DNA of 32,854 nucleotides from Sphingobacteriales bacterium (GTDB lineage Bacteria; Bacteroidota; Bacteroidia; Chitinophagales; Chitinophagaceae). Shown in pieces: positions 6,945-16,153 of the stretch (positions are counted from its first letter, which is position 1; each line of letters opens with the position of its first letter). A program made the translations under genes and the position numbers. The notes under the pieces were generated by a model that saw only the letters and a list, made by a program, of their open reading frames with translations, did no database searches and was not told the DNA's origin. The stretch covers positions 1 to 32,854 of the forward strand of contig REAR01000107.1 in assembly GCA_004295245.1 (NCBI GenBank), in the 5' to 3' direction.

Positions 6945-7973
6945 TTATTGGTTGGTTAATTCTCCCCGCAGCGATACCTGTAACTGTTTTTTTATTGCTT
7001 CGGTAGATTGTCCGCTGCCTAATAAAAACATCAGTTTGGTAACGGCGGCTTCAAAGGTCATATCAAAACCGCTGATAACACCCGCTGCTTCCAAGTATTC
7101 GCTGGTTTCATAGCGTCCTAATTCTACCGCACCACCGTCGCATTGAGAGATATCTAAAACTATAATTCCGTTTTCAATAGCCTGTTTAATGGCTGTAATA
7201 AACCAACTGGCTGTATTGGCATTGCCGCTGCCAAATGTTTCAAGTACTACGGCTTTAATACCCGGCGCTGTTAATACTGCATTTACAGTGGCCGGTGTTA
7301 TACCCGGAAATAATTTCAACACCCCTACCGATGTATCTAAAGCGGTATGCAGTTGCAGCGCCGCATCCGGGTATTTAGCAATATACTCCTGCTTGTATTT
7401 TAAACTGATGCCTGCTTCTACCAGCGGCGGATAGTTCATTGAATAAAACGCTTCAAATTTTTCAGCATTGTATTTTTTAGAACGGTTGCCCCTAAACAAG
7501 AGGTAATCAAAATAAATACAAACTTCCGGCACTACGGCTTTGCCGTTTTCGCAGGCGGCTGCAATTTCTATAGCGGTAATAATATTTTCTTTCGCATCCG
7601 TTCTTATTACACTAATTGGCAACTGAGAGCCGGTTAGTATTACCGGTTTGCCTAAGTGCTCCAGCATAAAACTTAAAGCAGATGCAGTGAACGACATCGT
7701 ATCTGATCCATGCAGTATTACAAAGCCATCATAATTATTGTATTCTTTATAAATAAGTGTAGCAATCTCCACCCATATCTCCGGTGTCATATTCGATGAG
7801 TCAATTGGCGGCGCAAACGCATGAAAGCCCAAATGAAAACCCAGCTTATTAATTTCCGGCAACTGCTGCAACAAATCGTTAAAGCCAAAAGGCCGCAGCA
7901 CTCCTTCTTCATTGTGCACCATACCCACAGTGCCGCCGGTATAAATAATCAGTATAGCAGGTTTGGCTTGCAT
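6945..7973 (-). CDS. ansA: Type I (cytoplasmic) L-asparaginase
   Basis: Hydrolyses L-asparagine to aspartate and ammonia. There is no signal peptide, and the protein starts MQAKPAILIIYTGGTVGMV with the first catalytic Thr (T12) in TGGT. The second site is HGSDTM (88-93), where Ser replaces the usual Thr of HGTDTM; the hydroxyl is kept. LTGSQLPI, TDAKENI and the Lys-containing NRSKKYNAEKFEAF follow as in the AnsA family. It is the first gene of a two-gene operon with the aldose epimerase. The divergent Nudix gene starts 190 bases away, with repeat R4 between them. Confidence 0.92.
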   Translation of the reverse strand: MQAKPAILIIYTGGTVGMVHNEEGVLRPFGFNDLLQQLPEINKLGFHLGFHAFAPPIDSSNMTPEIWVEIATLIYKEYNNYDGFVILHGSDTMSFTASALSFMLEHLGKPVILTGSQLPISVIRTDAKENIITAIEIAAACENGKAVVPEVCIYFDYLLFRGNRSKKYNAEKFEAFYSMNYPPLVEAGISLKYKQEYIAKYPDAALQLHTALDTSVGVLKLFPGITPATVNAVLTAPGIKAVVLETFGSGNANTASWFITAIKQAIENGIIVLDISQCDGGAVELGRYETSEYLEAAGVISGFDMTFEAAVTKLMFLLGSGQSTEAIKKQLQVSLRGELTNQ

Positions 7974-8049
7974 GGCATTAATTTATGGCGTGAAAATAAT
8001 GCGTTTTACTCACAAAAAAAGCGTGGGCTAATTTTGCGCTAATAGATAT

Positions 8050-8122
8050 GTTAACCAGGATTCTGTCCCGAACGTTCGGAATCATAGCAGCAGGCGTTGC
8101 GTCGCACACTTGTGCTTTATAG
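8050..8122 (-). repeat. Intergenic repeat family, copy R4 with TCCCGAA palindrome
   Basis: Plus-strand reading: GTTAACCAGG, the palindrome TCCCGAACGTTCGGAA (8066-8081), then AGCAGCAGGCGTTGCGTCGCAC. It is unusual in lying between two divergent genes, where it cannot be a 3'-end element of either. Confidence 0.75.
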
Positions 8123-8162
8123 CTTTACTCAGCTTTAGTTATCTTGCAGCAAACCACCCCGC

Positions 8163-8780
8163 ATGCACATAAAAATATACTTTAACAATAAGCCGCTGTT
8201 TCTTTGCGATGCTATTACTGAAGAGCTGGAGCCCTACCGCCACCACGATGATGCCGTGTATATTGATGAACTGAATACGCATACCGTTAAAAGCATGTTA
8301 CACGAAATGCAACTGGATAAAGTGCATGCCGGCATTTTTTATCACCCCAACCTTGATGAATTAAAGAAAGCATTCTGGAGAAAGTTTACGATTATACAAG
8401 CAGGCGGTGGACTGGTTGAAAACGGCCACAACGAAATATTAATAATTTTCAGAAGAGGCAAATGGGATTTACCCAAAGGCAAATTAGACGAAGGCGAAAC
8501 CATTGAACAATGCGCCGTAAGAGAAGTGGAAGAAGAATGTGGTTTAACCAATATACAACTGGGGCCCTTATTACTAACTACATACCACACCTATAACGAA
8601 AGTGGCAAAGCTATTTTAAAAGAAAGCCATTGGTATAAAATGAAGGTGCCCGGCAGTCCGCAATTGGTGCCACAAACAGCAGAAGATATACATGAAGTAA
8701 AATGGATTGCCAAAACCGGCTTTGCAGCAATTATGTCTAACACCTTTCCATCTATTAAAGATGTGCTGGCTTTGTATTAA
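8163..8780 (+). CDS. Nudix hydrolase
   Basis: Hydrolyses a nucleoside diphosphate linked to another group; the exact substrate cannot be read from sequence. The Nudix box is perfect at residues 106-128: G106, E112, R120-E121, E124-E125 and G127, in GKLDEGETIEQCAVREVEEE. About 75 residues precede the Nudix fold and have no recognised motif; they include HIKIYFNNKPLFLCD and may be a small dimerisation or substrate domain. The start follows TATCTTGC at 8140-8147, one base shorter than a full -7 element. The stop overlaps the stop of the convergent thioesterase gene by 3-4 bases. Confidence 0.88.
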   Translation: MHIKIYFNNKPLFLCDAITEELEPYRHHDDAVYIDELNTHTVKSMLHEMQLDKVHAGIFYHPNLDELKKAFWRKFTIIQAGGGLVENGHNEILIIFRRGKWDLPKGKLDEGETIEQCAVREVEEECGLTNIQLGPLLLTTYHTYNESGKAILKESHWYKMKVPGSPQLVPQTAEDIHEVKWIAKTGFAAIMSNTFPSIKDVLALY

Positions 8781-9211
8781 GCCGTAGGGTGTTTTAAAAC
8801 AGCCACGGTAATTCTTGATGTGCAAACCAGCTTTTCTCTATCATCGTAAATTTTTATTTCCCATACCTGTGTGCTGGCACCAATATGTTGTGGCTTGGCA
8901 ATGCCGGTAACATACCCGTTGCGGGCACTACGTACGTGGTTGGCGTTTATTTCTAACCCCACACAGTAAAATTTTGAGGCATCCACCACCAATGCGGCAC
9001 CTACACTGCCCAATGTTTCTGCCAGTGCCACTGACGCACCCCCATGCAATAATCCATAAGGTTGTTTTGTACGATGATCTACCGGCATACGCATTTGCAG
9101 AGAATCATCGCCAATGGCTGTCCACTCCATACCCAAATGTTCGCTCAGGGTATTATTACCCAGCGCTTTTAATTCTTCCAGTGTTATATCTTTTTTAAAC
9201 CAGATAGACAT
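8777..9211 (-). CDS. Hotdog-fold acyl-CoA thioesterase, YdiI/MenI-like
   Basis: Hydrolyses an acyl-CoA; the closest match I recognise is E. coli YdiI (MenI), which releases 1,4-dihydroxy-2-naphthoate from its CoA ester in menaquinone synthesis. Shared stretches include PVDHRTKQPYGLLHGGASV, VGLEINANHVRSAR and the C-terminal CTSRITVAVL. The catalytic acid is E65 in LAETLGS, after the family HGG loop. At 144 residues it has normal length. Menaquinone use is usual in Bacteroidota, so MenI is a fair guess, but no men genes are nearby and a general PaaI-type thioesterase role is also possible. Confidence 0.87.
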   Translation of the reverse strand: MSIWFKKDITLEELKALGNNTLSEHLGMEWTAIGDDSLQMRMPVDHRTKQPYGLLHGGASVALAETLGSVGAALVVDASKFYCVGLEINANHVRSARNGYVTGIAKPQHIGASTQVWEIKIYDDREKLVCTSRITVAVLKHPTA

Positions 9212-9249
9212 AGTTGTGTAGCATTAAAATTGATGAATAGTGGTATTGC

Positions 9250-9300
9250 CGTTGAACCGAGCGTGGCAAAGATGCAACACCGGAGCGTTGCCGCTGGTAT
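9250..9300 (+). repeat. Intergenic repeat family, copy R5
   Basis: Core GAGCGTGGCAAAGATG, right end CCGCTGGTAT facing the coaD stop codon 13 bases away. It is most similar to R2. Confidence 0.75.
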
Positions 9301-9312
9301 CCTACAAAAAAA

Positions 9313-9783
9313 TTATAATCTTAAATCTCTTGCCACCACATCGGGCAAAAATTGTTTTACATCTCCTTTGTTGCGTAATACATCTCTTACCAGGGTAGAT
9401 GCTACAGACGTATATTGGGGCAGGCAGGTTAAGAAAACGGTTTCAATGCCGGGTTCTAAACTGCGGTTCATATCTGCAATGGCTTTTTCGTATTCAAAAT
9501 CGTTTACGTAGCGGATGCCTCTAATAATAAAATTGGCATTTACACTTTTGCAGCATTCAACCGTTAAGCCATCATACACTACAGCATCTATATTGGGGTT
9601 GTGCTGGTAAATTTCTTTAATCCAGGAGGTGCGTTGCTCTTCTGTAAACATGGGCACTTTGTTAGCGTTGCGGCCAACACCAATATACACTTTATCAAAC
9701 ATTGACATAGACCGGTTGATAATATCAAGATGGCCAATTGTGATGGGATCGAAGGTGCCGGGAAACAGGGCAATGCGTTGCAT
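9313..9783 (-). CDS. coaD: Phosphopantetheine adenylyltransferase
   Basis: Joins ATP and 4'-phosphopantetheine to give dephospho-CoA, the penultimate step of coenzyme A synthesis. ALFPGTFDPITIGH at the N terminus carries the nucleotidyltransferase motif, with T15 and H18 of TxGH. FIIRGIRYVNDFEYE and the C-terminal TSVASTLVRDVL match the family (usually SSxVR). The length of 156 residues is standard. It lies 94 bases downstream of pyrB on the same strand, with no terminator seen between, so cotranscription is possible. Confidence 0.97.
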   Translation of the reverse strand: MQRIALFPGTFDPITIGHLDIINRSMSMFDKVYIGVGRNANKVPMFTEEQRTSWIKEIYQHNPNIDAVVYDGLTVECCKSVNANFIIRGIRYVNDFEYEKAIADMNRSLEPGIETVFLTCLPQYTSVASTLVRDVLRNKGDVKQFLPDVVARDLRL

Positions 9784-9877
9784 AATAATTTATTTAATCA
9801 GGTAACCTGTGCCGGGTTCAAAGAAAAGCATTTTATATATACAAATACGGCTGCTGGTAGTTTTTATTTAACGGGTA

Positions 9878-10813
9878 TTAGTTTTGTAAGGTTTTGCCAC
9901 CAGCCAGTAAATACAATACGGCCATGCGCACGGCCACGCCGTTTTCTACCTGTTGCAAAATAATAGAGTGTTTGCCATTGGCTACATCGCTGTCAATTTC
10001 CACACCGCGGTTAATAGGGCCCGGGTGCATAATCACAATATCTTTATTGAGCGATTCTAATAAACTACTTTTTACACCATAGGCAAGGTTATACTCCCGC
10101 AACGATGAAAACAATACCTGGTTCTGGCGTTCTAATTGAATGCGCAGCACATTGGCCACATCGCACCACTGCAAGGCCTCTTTTATATTGTAGGTAACCT
10201 GCACATCAAATGCTTCTTTTAAATGCACGGGTATTAATGTGGGCGGACCCGCCACCATAATTTCTGCCCCCATTTTTTTAAGCAGGTAAATATTGCTAAG
10301 TGCCACACGGCTGTGCATAATGTCTCCAATAATGGCCACCTTTTTTCCTTGCAAGCTGCCTAATTTTTCTCTGATAGAAAAAGCATCTAACAATGCCTGT
10401 GTAGGATGCTCGTTAATGCCATCTCCGGCATTTACAATAGCAGCAGGAATATGTTTTGCCAAAAAATGGGGTGCTCCACTGGCACTATGGCGCATTACCA
10501 CCATATCCACCTTCATGCTTAAAATATTATTTACCGTATCTAACAGTGTTTCTCCTTTAGAAACAGAAGAGCCGCTGGCAGCAAAATTAATAGTATCGGC
10601 ACTCAGGCGTTTTTCAGCCAGCTCAAAACTCATACGGGTGCGGGTACTGTTTTCGTAAAACAGGTTCACAATCGTAACATCTCTTAAAGTGGGAACTTTT
10701 TTAATAGGGCGTTGTAATACTTCTTTAAACTGAACAGCAGTATCCAGTATCAACTGTATATCCGAGGGCTGAAGGTCTTTTATACCCAGCAGGTGTTTGG
10801 TAGAAAGGCTCAT
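9878..10813 (-). CDS. pyrB: Aspartate carbamoyltransferase, catalytic chain
   Basis: Condenses carbamoyl phosphate with aspartate, the second step of pyrimidine synthesis. The carbamoyl-phosphate loop FYENSTRTRMSFELAEKR has S56, T57, R58 and T59. HPTQALLDAF is the usual phosphate/aspartate segment, GDIMHSRVALSN follows, and MHPGPINRGVEID is the C-terminal signature. Length 311 residues is normal. No pyrI-type regulatory subunit gene or pyrimidine operon is adjacent. The gene is divergent from the DUF3667 gene, and a TATTTTTG element lies only 7 bases before its start codon. Confidence 0.97.
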   Translation of the reverse strand: MSLSTKHLLGIKDLQPSDIQLILDTAVQFKEVLQRPIKKVPTLRDVTIVNLFYENSTRTRMSFELAEKRLSADTINFAASGSSVSKGETLLDTVNNILSMKVDMVVMRHSASGAPHFLAKHIPAAIVNAGDGINEHPTQALLDAFSIREKLGSLQGKKVAIIGDIMHSRVALSNIYLLKKMGAEIMVAGPPTLIPVHLKEAFDVQVTYNIKEALQWCDVANVLRIQLERQNQVLFSSLREYNLAYGVKSSLLESLNKDIVIMHPGPINRGVEIDSDVANGKHSIILQQVENGVAVRMAVLYLLAGGKTLQN

Positions 10814-10820
10814 TAAAACG

Positions 10821-10828
10821 CAAAAATA
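10821..10828 (-). promoter_or_regulatory. Candidate -7 element for pyrB
   Basis: On the minus strand TATTTTTG matches TAnnTTTG exactly. It would give a very short leader before the start at 10813. No good -33 TTG was found at the usual spacing. Confidence 0.35.
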
Positions 10829-10866
10829 TAGGGAAAACCAATATGACGGAATTATAATTTTTTTTT

Positions 10867-10917
10867 AAACCAGCTGCGTCGCCTTGGGCAGCAGCCGTTG
10901 CGTCGCACCCTTCAGCT
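10867..10917 (-). repeat. Intergenic repeat family, copy R6
   Basis: Plus-strand reading: AACCAGCTGCGTCGCC, then GCAGCAGCCGTTGCGTCGCACCCTTCAGC. It lies between divergent pyrB and the DUF3667 gene, so like R4 it is not at a 3' end. Confidence 0.75.
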
Positions 10918-10956
10918 AAAAAACAATAGCAGCAAAAGCCAGCCCCGTCATATTTT

Positions 10957-10984
10957 TTTGTTTATTACAATAACAATATTTTTG
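10957..10984 (+). promoter_or_regulatory. Candidate promoter for the DUF3667 gene
   Basis: TTTG at 10957-10960 and an exact TAnnTTTG match, TATTTTTG, at 10977-10984 are spaced 16 bases apart. The start codon follows 14 bases later. Confidence 0.45.
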
Positions 10985-10998
10985 AACCAACCAACCCA

Positions 10999-11832
10999 AT
11001 GCCCGTGTACTGTAAAAATTGTAATAGTGGCCTGCAGGGCAATTTCTGTCATAATTGCGGGCAAAAAAAAATCAATCCCGAGCACAGAACATTAAAACAC
11101 CTGTTTGAAGAATTTTTTCATTACTTCACCCACCTGGATAGTAAGGTTATCAGAACCATAAAGACCCTGTTAACAAAACCCGGCCAGATAACCAAAGATG
11201 TTATTAATGGTATTACGGTAAAACATTTTAAGTTAAGCTCTCTGTTTCTAATTGCTACCCTCATCTATTTTTTATTAAGAAATAATTTTTATGGTTTTAT
11301 GAACACACCGTTTAACGGACAAATCAATTCTGGTATTGGAAGTGACTTGAAACGCTACATGGTTGAACAAAAAATGATGCATACCGGGGTAACAAAAGAA
11401 GTGATTGCCACAGCATACAACCAAAAACTTACTAACTATGGCAAGCTGGTTACGTTGTTTTTAATACCCTTAACCATTCCGGCATTGTGGATTATTAACC
11501 TGATAGTGAAATTATTTAAAAAGGGGCATCGGTTTAAAGCTTACGATCTGGGTATGGCCTCCTTAGAGATTAATACCATGCTAGTTATTTTGCTTTTTGT
11601 TTTTGGGAGTATAACAAACGAATTAATTTATTTGGTAGCCGGCAACACCATAGTAAATGCAATAATAATAGTCATTATTTTTATGGCAGTTATTTTTTTA
11701 TTGCTTCTTTTTATGAAGTGTTTATTTGAAATAAAATGGTGGCTGTCTATTCTGTGCTTGCTACTTTTCTTAGGGCTATATGCATTTGTGATCGATCTTT
11801 TCAGGCTAATTTCGTTCTTGGTGTTAATTTAA
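10999..11832 (+). CDS. DUF3667 membrane protein with N-terminal zinc ribbon
   Basis: Unknown function, in a family common in Bacteroidota. The N terminus has two CxxC pairs (C5, C8, C17, C20; YCKNC and FCHNCGQK), a likely zinc ribbon. RTLKHLFEEFFHYF and SKVIRTIKTLLTKPGQ are the conserved cytoplasmic stretch of the family. Transmembrane segments follow at about residues 75-92, 148-170, 190-212 and two or three more up to the C terminus. It converges on the histidine kinase gene with only 9 bases between stops. The role may be sensing or scaffolding at the inner membrane, which is a guess. Confidence 0.85.
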   Translation: MPVYCKNCNSGLQGNFCHNCGQKKINPEHRTLKHLFEEFFHYFTHLDSKVIRTIKTLLTKPGQITKDVINGITVKHFKLSSLFLIATLIYFLLRNNFYGFMNTPFNGQINSGIGSDLKRYMVEQKMMHTGVTKEVIATAYNQKLTNYGKLVTLFLIPLTIPALWIINLIVKLFKKGHRFKAYDLGMASLEINTMLVILLFVFGSITNELIYLVAGNTIVNAIIIVIIFMAVIFLLLLFMKCLFEIKWWLSILCLLLFLGLYAFVIDLFRLISFLVLI

Positions 11833-11841
11833 ACCTGCTCA

Positions 11842-14103
11842 TCAGGCTGCATTAATCTCTCTTGGCTTATTCATGCACCATTTTTCCAATTTAGCTACTA
11901 ATTCATCCAGCTTAACAGGTTTACTAATGTAATCATTCATGCCAGCGGTCAGGCATTCTTCCTGGTCGCCCTGCATGGTATTGGCGGTAAGTGCTATAAT
12001 AATCGGCTGGCGGATGTCTTGCTTTCTTATTGCTTTGGTTGCTTCCAATCCATCCATCTCCGGCATTTGCATATCCATCAATACAATGTCAAACGTATTT
12101 TTTATGGCAGCATCCAAGGCTTCCTGTCCATTCTCAACCATGGTTGGCTCGTAGCCCAGTTTTTTAAGAATATGTAAAATTACCTGTTGATTGATAAGAT
12201 TGTCTTCAGCAATAAGTATGTGCAGCGGATAAGCTTCTGCAAAATTGCCGGGTAATTTTTCTTGTATTGTTATTTCTTCTGATAGCGAATAACCGTTGGG
12301 TTGTAAGCCACTGAGCAAATGCTTACTCAACACGTGTTGCTTAATGGGTTTGGTTAAAATAGATTTAAAAAGTTTATGATGCTCTTTGGCAAAATCGTTA
12401 CCGATGGAGCTTAGCAATATCACCGGCATTTTGGGCAATAACTGATTTATTTTTTGGGCTAACTCAACCCCGTCCATAAAAGGCATTTGCATATCAGAAA
12501 GCACAAGGTTAAAAGCAGCATCATTTTCTAAAATCTCCATTGCCTCTTGCCCAGACTCTGCCAGCACTGGTATCAGTTTCCATTGCTCTAACTGACTTTT
12601 TAAAATAGCTCTGTTGGTTACATTATCATCTACCACTAATATTCTTTTACCTTCCTGGTCGGCCATATTGTATTGGGTGTATGCCTGTAATTGGCGGTTG
12701 CTTTTTTGTGTTTTTATGGTAAATGCAAAAACAGATCCTTTGCCTTCTTCACTGGTAACATAAATAGTTCCCTGCATCAACTTTACTAACTTTTCAGAAA
12801 TGGCCAACCCAAGACCCGTGCCCCCGTATTTACGGGTGGTAGAAGAATCTACTTGCGAGAATGATTTAAACAAGCGGTTTATTTTATCTGCCGGTATGCC
12901 AATACCAGTATCTCTCACTTCAAACTCTAAATCAATATCTCCATTAGCTGTCACTTGTTTTGAGTGTACTGCCACAAAAACTTCTCCTTTTTGGGTAAAC
13001 TTCATAGCATTGCTAACAAGGTTGGTAAGTATTTGGCGCAGCCTTAAGCCATCGCCCACTATTTGTGCCGGCACATCCGGGTCAATCTGGTAAACCAGAT
13101 CAATACCTGTGTGTGCGGCCTTGGTGCCAAATATGTCCAATATATCTTCAATACAAACTCTTAAATCAAAATCATCTTTTTCCAATTCCATATTCCCCGA
13201 TTCTATTTTTGAAAAATCGAGTATATCGTTTATCACATTCAACAAGCTTTCGCCACAGGTGGTAATTGTATTGGTAAACTCCCGCTGTTTATCATTTAAT
13301 GCAGTTTCAGATAAAAGCGATGCCATTCCAATCACCCCGTTCATGGGTGTTCTTATTTCATGGCTCATGGTTGCTAAAAAAATACTCTTGGCCTGATTGG
13401 CCTGCTCTGCCTCCTGTCTTGCTTTTTCTGCATGCTGGTACGCTTTCTCCAATGCTTCTGCATTCAGTCTCCGTTCTTCATTTAAAACAGCTTCTTTCTG
13501 CAGGTGCCCCATTTGTATTGACTGATGAATTTGTATTTGACTATATTTCTTTAATTGGTAAGCCCATAAGCCACAAATAAAAAATATAATAGCCGCAAGT
13601 AAAATATGTATAATAAAAGTTTGCAATTCTAATGTATCCAATTGGGTAAAATACACTTCATCTACTCCAAGGTTTTGCATATACCCCAACACACCATGGT
13701 GCACCACTACCACCAATACTAAAGGAATTTGCAGTTTCCAATCCTGATAGGTTATTAACACGGCACTGCCAATAAAAGCAAAAAAATGCATTTCAAACAG
13801 GCCATGCATCTGATAAATATACTGCGCCATAAATACAGCCAGCACCACACTTAATACATACTGGTACAAATTAGATTTTGGCAACGCAATTTTTACGGAG
13901 TAATAAGCCAACAGCGATAAACTGCCTACACCAATAGCAATGCTCCAGGTATCATAAAAGAATGCAAACAAAAAACCGCCAATAAAAAAACCAATGAGAA
14001 AATAATTCATCAATCGGTCTGAGCGCTTTTTTACTTGCAGCTGAAAGGCTTGGGTTTGAGCTTTCAATTCAGCCGCACTGTTTTCAAATGTTTGGGTTTC
14101 CAT
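11842..14103 (-). CDS. Hybrid sensor histidine kinase with two receiver domains
   Basis: Membrane-bound phosphorelay kinase. Residues about 30-185 hold five or six membrane helices, with [18 protein letters not shown] and [14 protein letters not shown] resembling the His-rich membrane sensor found in some chemotaxis receptors (from memory). A coiled coil (about 186-240) leads to HisKA with H248 in [13 protein letters not shown]. The ATPase domain has the N box (NLVSNAMKF), DTGIGIP and [10 protein letters not shown]. Receiver 1 (about 487-595) has D537 in LSDMQMP, and receiver 2 (about 627-745) has D677 in [11 protein letters not shown]. No His-phosphotransfer or DNA-binding domain is present, so a partner elsewhere is needed. 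Its start codon overlaps the upstream stop codon. Confidence 0.95.
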   Translation of the reverse strand: METQTFENSAAELKAQTQAFQLQVKKRSDRLMNYFLIGFFIGGFLFAFFYDTWSIAIGVGSLSLLAYYSVKIALPKSNLYQYVLSVVLAVFMAQYIYQMHGLFEMHFFAFIGSAVLITYQDWKLQIPLVLVVVVHHGVLGYMQNLGVDEVYFTQLDTLELQTFIIHILLAAIIFFICGLWAYQLKKYSQIQIHQSIQMGHLQKEAVLNEERRLNAEALEKAYQHAEKARQEAEQANQAKSIFLATMSHEIRTPMNGVIGMASLLSETALNDKQREFTNTITTCGESLLNVINDILDFSKIESGNMELEKDDFDLRVCIEDILDIFGTKAAHTGIDLVYQIDPDVPAQIVGDGLRLRQILTNLVSNAMKFTQKGEVFVAVHSKQVTANGDIDLEFEVRDTGIGIPADKINRLFKSFSQVDSSTTRKYGGTGLGLAISEKLVKLMQGTIYVTSEEGKGSVFAFTIKTQKSNRQLQAYTQYNMADQEGKRILVVDDNVTNRAILKSQLEQWKLIPVLAESGQEAMEILENDAAFNLVLSDMQMPFMDGVELAQKINQLLPKMPVILLSSIGNDFAKEHHKLFKSILTKPIKQHVLSKHLLSGLQPNGYSLSEEITIQEKLPGNFAEAYPLHILIAEDNLINQQVILHILKKLGYEPTMVENGQEALDAAIKNTFDIVLMDMQMPEMDGLEATKAIRKQDIRQPIIIALTANTMQGDQEECLTAGMNDYISKPVKLDELVAKLEKWCMNKPREINAA

Positions 14104-14699
14104 TATTTAGTGCATTTAGGTAGTTGGCAGCCATACGCTTTTAAAGCAAACTGGTTAAAAGCATAGGTTTTATTTTGTAATAAGCCACTTAAGGCAAGTC
14201 GGGCATATTCTGTTTTCTTATCTGTGCAATAGCGGCTTTTATTATAATTTCCTCTGTACACTAACTGATGGTCTGTATTTAAAATAACTGCTTGTGGGGT
14301 TGAATACACACCACAGGCAGCCGCCATTGCTGAGTCGAAATACACGGGCATATCCAAATCATACTTTCGTTTTATTTGTGCCGCAGTGTAGGTATCAGCA
14401 CTTAATACCACCATTGCAAAATCTACCTGAGTGTTGTATTCTTTTACAATAGATTTAAAATGATTCATATTAAATCTTGAGCAAGGACAATCAGGGTTAA
14501 AAAAATGTATAAAAAGCGGCTTTGTATTTTCTGGCGTTTCAAAAGCAGTTATGTAGATGCGATTTCCTGCTTCCACCTTTGTGTATTGAGATGGTACAGG
14601 GGTGGGTAAATTATACACCAACTCATTGCGCCAAAAAAGCGCAACTACGGCTGCAAACAATGCCGCTAACCAAAGTATAACCAAAGCCCGGGAACGCAT
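14103..14699 (-). CDS. Membrane-anchored thioredoxin-like protein (DUF6436-type)
   Basis: One N-terminal membrane helix (about residues 5-23) is followed by an extracytoplasmic thioredoxin-like domain. The position of the redox motif holds DCPCSRFN, so the cysteines are C71-P-C73 (CxC), not the usual Cxx[21 protein letters not shown] and [12 protein letters not shown] (with the cis-Pro typical of thioredoxin folds) support the fold. Two more cysteines are near the C terminus (GCQLPKC). Its TAA and the kinase ATG share one base (TAATG), so translation of the two is coupled; it may supply or sense a redox signal for the kinase, which is inference. Confidence 0.75.
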   Translation of the reverse strand: MRSRALVILWLAALFAAVVALFWRNELVYNLPTPVPSQYTKVEAGNRIYITAFETPENTKPLFIHFFNPDCPCSRFNMNHFKSIVKEYNTQVDFAMVVLSADTYTAAQIKRKYDLDMPVYFDSAMAAACGVYSTPQAVILNTDHQLVYRGNYNKSRYCTDKKTEYARLALSGLLQNKTYAFNQFALKAYGCQLPKCTK

Positions 14700-15018
14700 T
14701 ATTTTTTCTTTAAAAAACGATCTTTATGTTTTTTACCTATGCTTGCTACACCTTTAATTTTGGTTTATACATTAAAAATAAAAATAGTTGTACATAAATA
14801 CCATTAACACATTTTACAAATGCATTTAAGTAAACAATAGCTATACTTAATATCAATGATCTTGCTCAAGAATAAAAATTGTTTTAGCACTGCATCATCA
14901 AATCTTCTCTCTAAATAAATACATCATACCTGTAAAACCAGTTGGTTTTTAGTATAAATAGCTGCTTGTCGTACTATTGGCAACTCAAAAAAAAACCGTT
15001 CCAAAGAACGGCTTGCAA
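14700..15018. other. Intergenic stretch with terminator, no gene
   Basis: About 320 bases of AT-rich sequence between the thioredoxin-like gene and the esterase gene. It holds the esterase terminator at 14987-15011 and presumably the promoter of the kinase operon, for which I see no clear -33/-7 pair. I see no plausible coding region. Confidence 0.6.
14987..15011 (-). terminator. Rho-independent terminator of the esterase gene
   Basis: CCGTTC (14996-15001) pairs with GAACGG (15006-15011) around CAAA. On the minus strand the hairpin is followed by nine T. It lies 7 bases past the esterase stop codon. Confidence 0.85.
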
Positions 15019-15753
15019 TTACATAAACTTCGCCCCTAAATAGTGAGGTAACATAGCCCTCCATGTAGGCCAGTCGTGTTTCCATTCTGTGCCCCAAATA
15101 TCTAATTCGTACCAAATACCTTTATTGTAAAGCACCCCACCAAACTTGCGGTTGGCATCGGGGTCTTCATAAGCACCACTGCCGGTTACAATATGTATAT
15201 GATGGCTGGCCCTTATCTGTTGCAGTATAGTGTCATCCGTAAGATTGGGCAAATAATGCATGGGGCTATTAAAATACACATCATCATCAAAGTAACCCTT
15301 GGTATACTCACTTAAATCATACACACCACTCATGGCCAGGCAGCCATTTATAATATCCGGACGTTTAAAAAACAGGTTAGCACTATGCAATGCGCCAAAA
15401 CTTGCGCCACAGGTATAAATCAAAGTATCGTTGCTGGTATTGTTGCGTATAAACGGCACTACTTCATTATAAACATAACTGTTCCATTGTTGGTGGCGCA
15501 CCGCTTTATCTCGGGGGTGCATATTATTATTCATCCAGCTTTCATTATTAATGCTATCAATTGAAAACACCTTTATACGGCCCGCTTCAATAAAAGGCGC
15601 CAGACTATCTATTAGCTGAAATCGTTCATATTCAAGGTAGTCTGCCGCAGCAGTAGGTATCAGTAATAATGCAAAACCATAGTGGCCGTAAGATGCTATT
15701 GGCATTTCCTTATTTAAAGACGGGCTGTACCAGCTTGTTAATTGTCTTTCCAT
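15019..15753 (-). CDS. Esterase, alpha/beta hydrolase of the enterochelin esterase-like (Esterase D) group
   Basis: Hydrolyses an ester of unknown nature. The nucleophile elbow is CGASFGA with S118, H226 in WKHDWPTWR is the likely catalytic histidine, and an acidic residue in GSGAYEDP (about 196-198) may complete the triad. There is no signal peptide, so it is probably cytoplasmic. The 244-residue length and the final WxxxLPHYL pattern match the putative esterase family (PF00756). It is a single gene with a strong terminator. Feruloyl or carbohydrate esterase activity is conceivable next to the glycosidase region but is not shown. Confidence 0.8.
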   Translation of the reverse strand: MERQLTSWYSPSLNKEMPIASYGHYGFALLLIPTAAADYLEYERFQLIDSLAPFIEAGRIKVFSIDSINNESWMNNNMHPRDKAVRHQQWNSYVYNEVVPFIRNNTSNDTLIYTCGASFGALHSANLFFKRPDIINGCLAMSGVYDLSEYTKGYFDDDVYFNSPMHYLPNLTDDTILQQIRASHHIHIVTGSGAYEDPDANRKFGGVLYNKGIWYELDIWGTEWKHDWPTWRAMLPHYLGAKFM

Positions 15754-15998
15754 AAACAGTTAATTGATTGCCTGAAAATAGCAATAAATGACAAATGGCT
15801 GCGTTATTTAAAAAAATCCTGCCCTCAAAGTTTTAAATTTCTGCAATTTTTATTTACTTTGTAATCAACAGACGAATAAAAGCCCCATTAGTTAGGCAAA
15901 CCCCTCCATCCAATCCGCAGAAAAGCAATCCGTTTACTCCCTTTGATCACGCCCTTTTCCGTACACTTCTTTATTTTTTAACGTAAAAATGGTTTGCT

Positions 15999-16100
15999 AT
16001 GAAATTTGACATTACACATCACAGTACCGCTAAGATTGCAATTATTGTTATTGCATTGTATGCAGTTATTGCAGTAGTTAGTTATTTTGCCTGGAAATAA
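15999..16100 (+). CDS. Small single-pass membrane protein, 33 residues
   Basis: ATG at 15999 opens 33 codons ending in a double stop TAATAA. The product starts MKFDITHHSTAK and continues with one hydrophobic helix (about residues 13-31), ending AWK. I recognise no family. Real-gene signs: both flanking genes are on the minus strand, yet a terminator that works only for plus-strand RNA lies 53 bases downstream, followed by a repeat copy in the orientation seen at gene 3' ends. A -7-like TACTTTG at 15857 would give a leader of about 135 bases. No strong ribosome-binding site is seen; an out-of-frame ATG lies 11 bases upstream. Confidence 0.6.
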   Translation: MKFDITHHSTAKIAIIVIALYAVIAVVSYFAWK

Positions 16101-16153
16101 TAAGCAAGGCATTCTACTAAAATAATATTGCCCGGTTGCATAAACCGGCGGGT

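Noticed and set aside
9230-9511. 93-codon plus-strand frame opposite coaD
   Set aside because: It is made of repeat R5 and the antisense strand of coaD; coaD motifs are unmistakable on the minus strand.
14755-14762. TAATTTTG on the plus strand as a promoter
   Set aside because: No plus-strand gene follows and no -33 element lies at a fitting distance; likely chance in AT-rich DNA.
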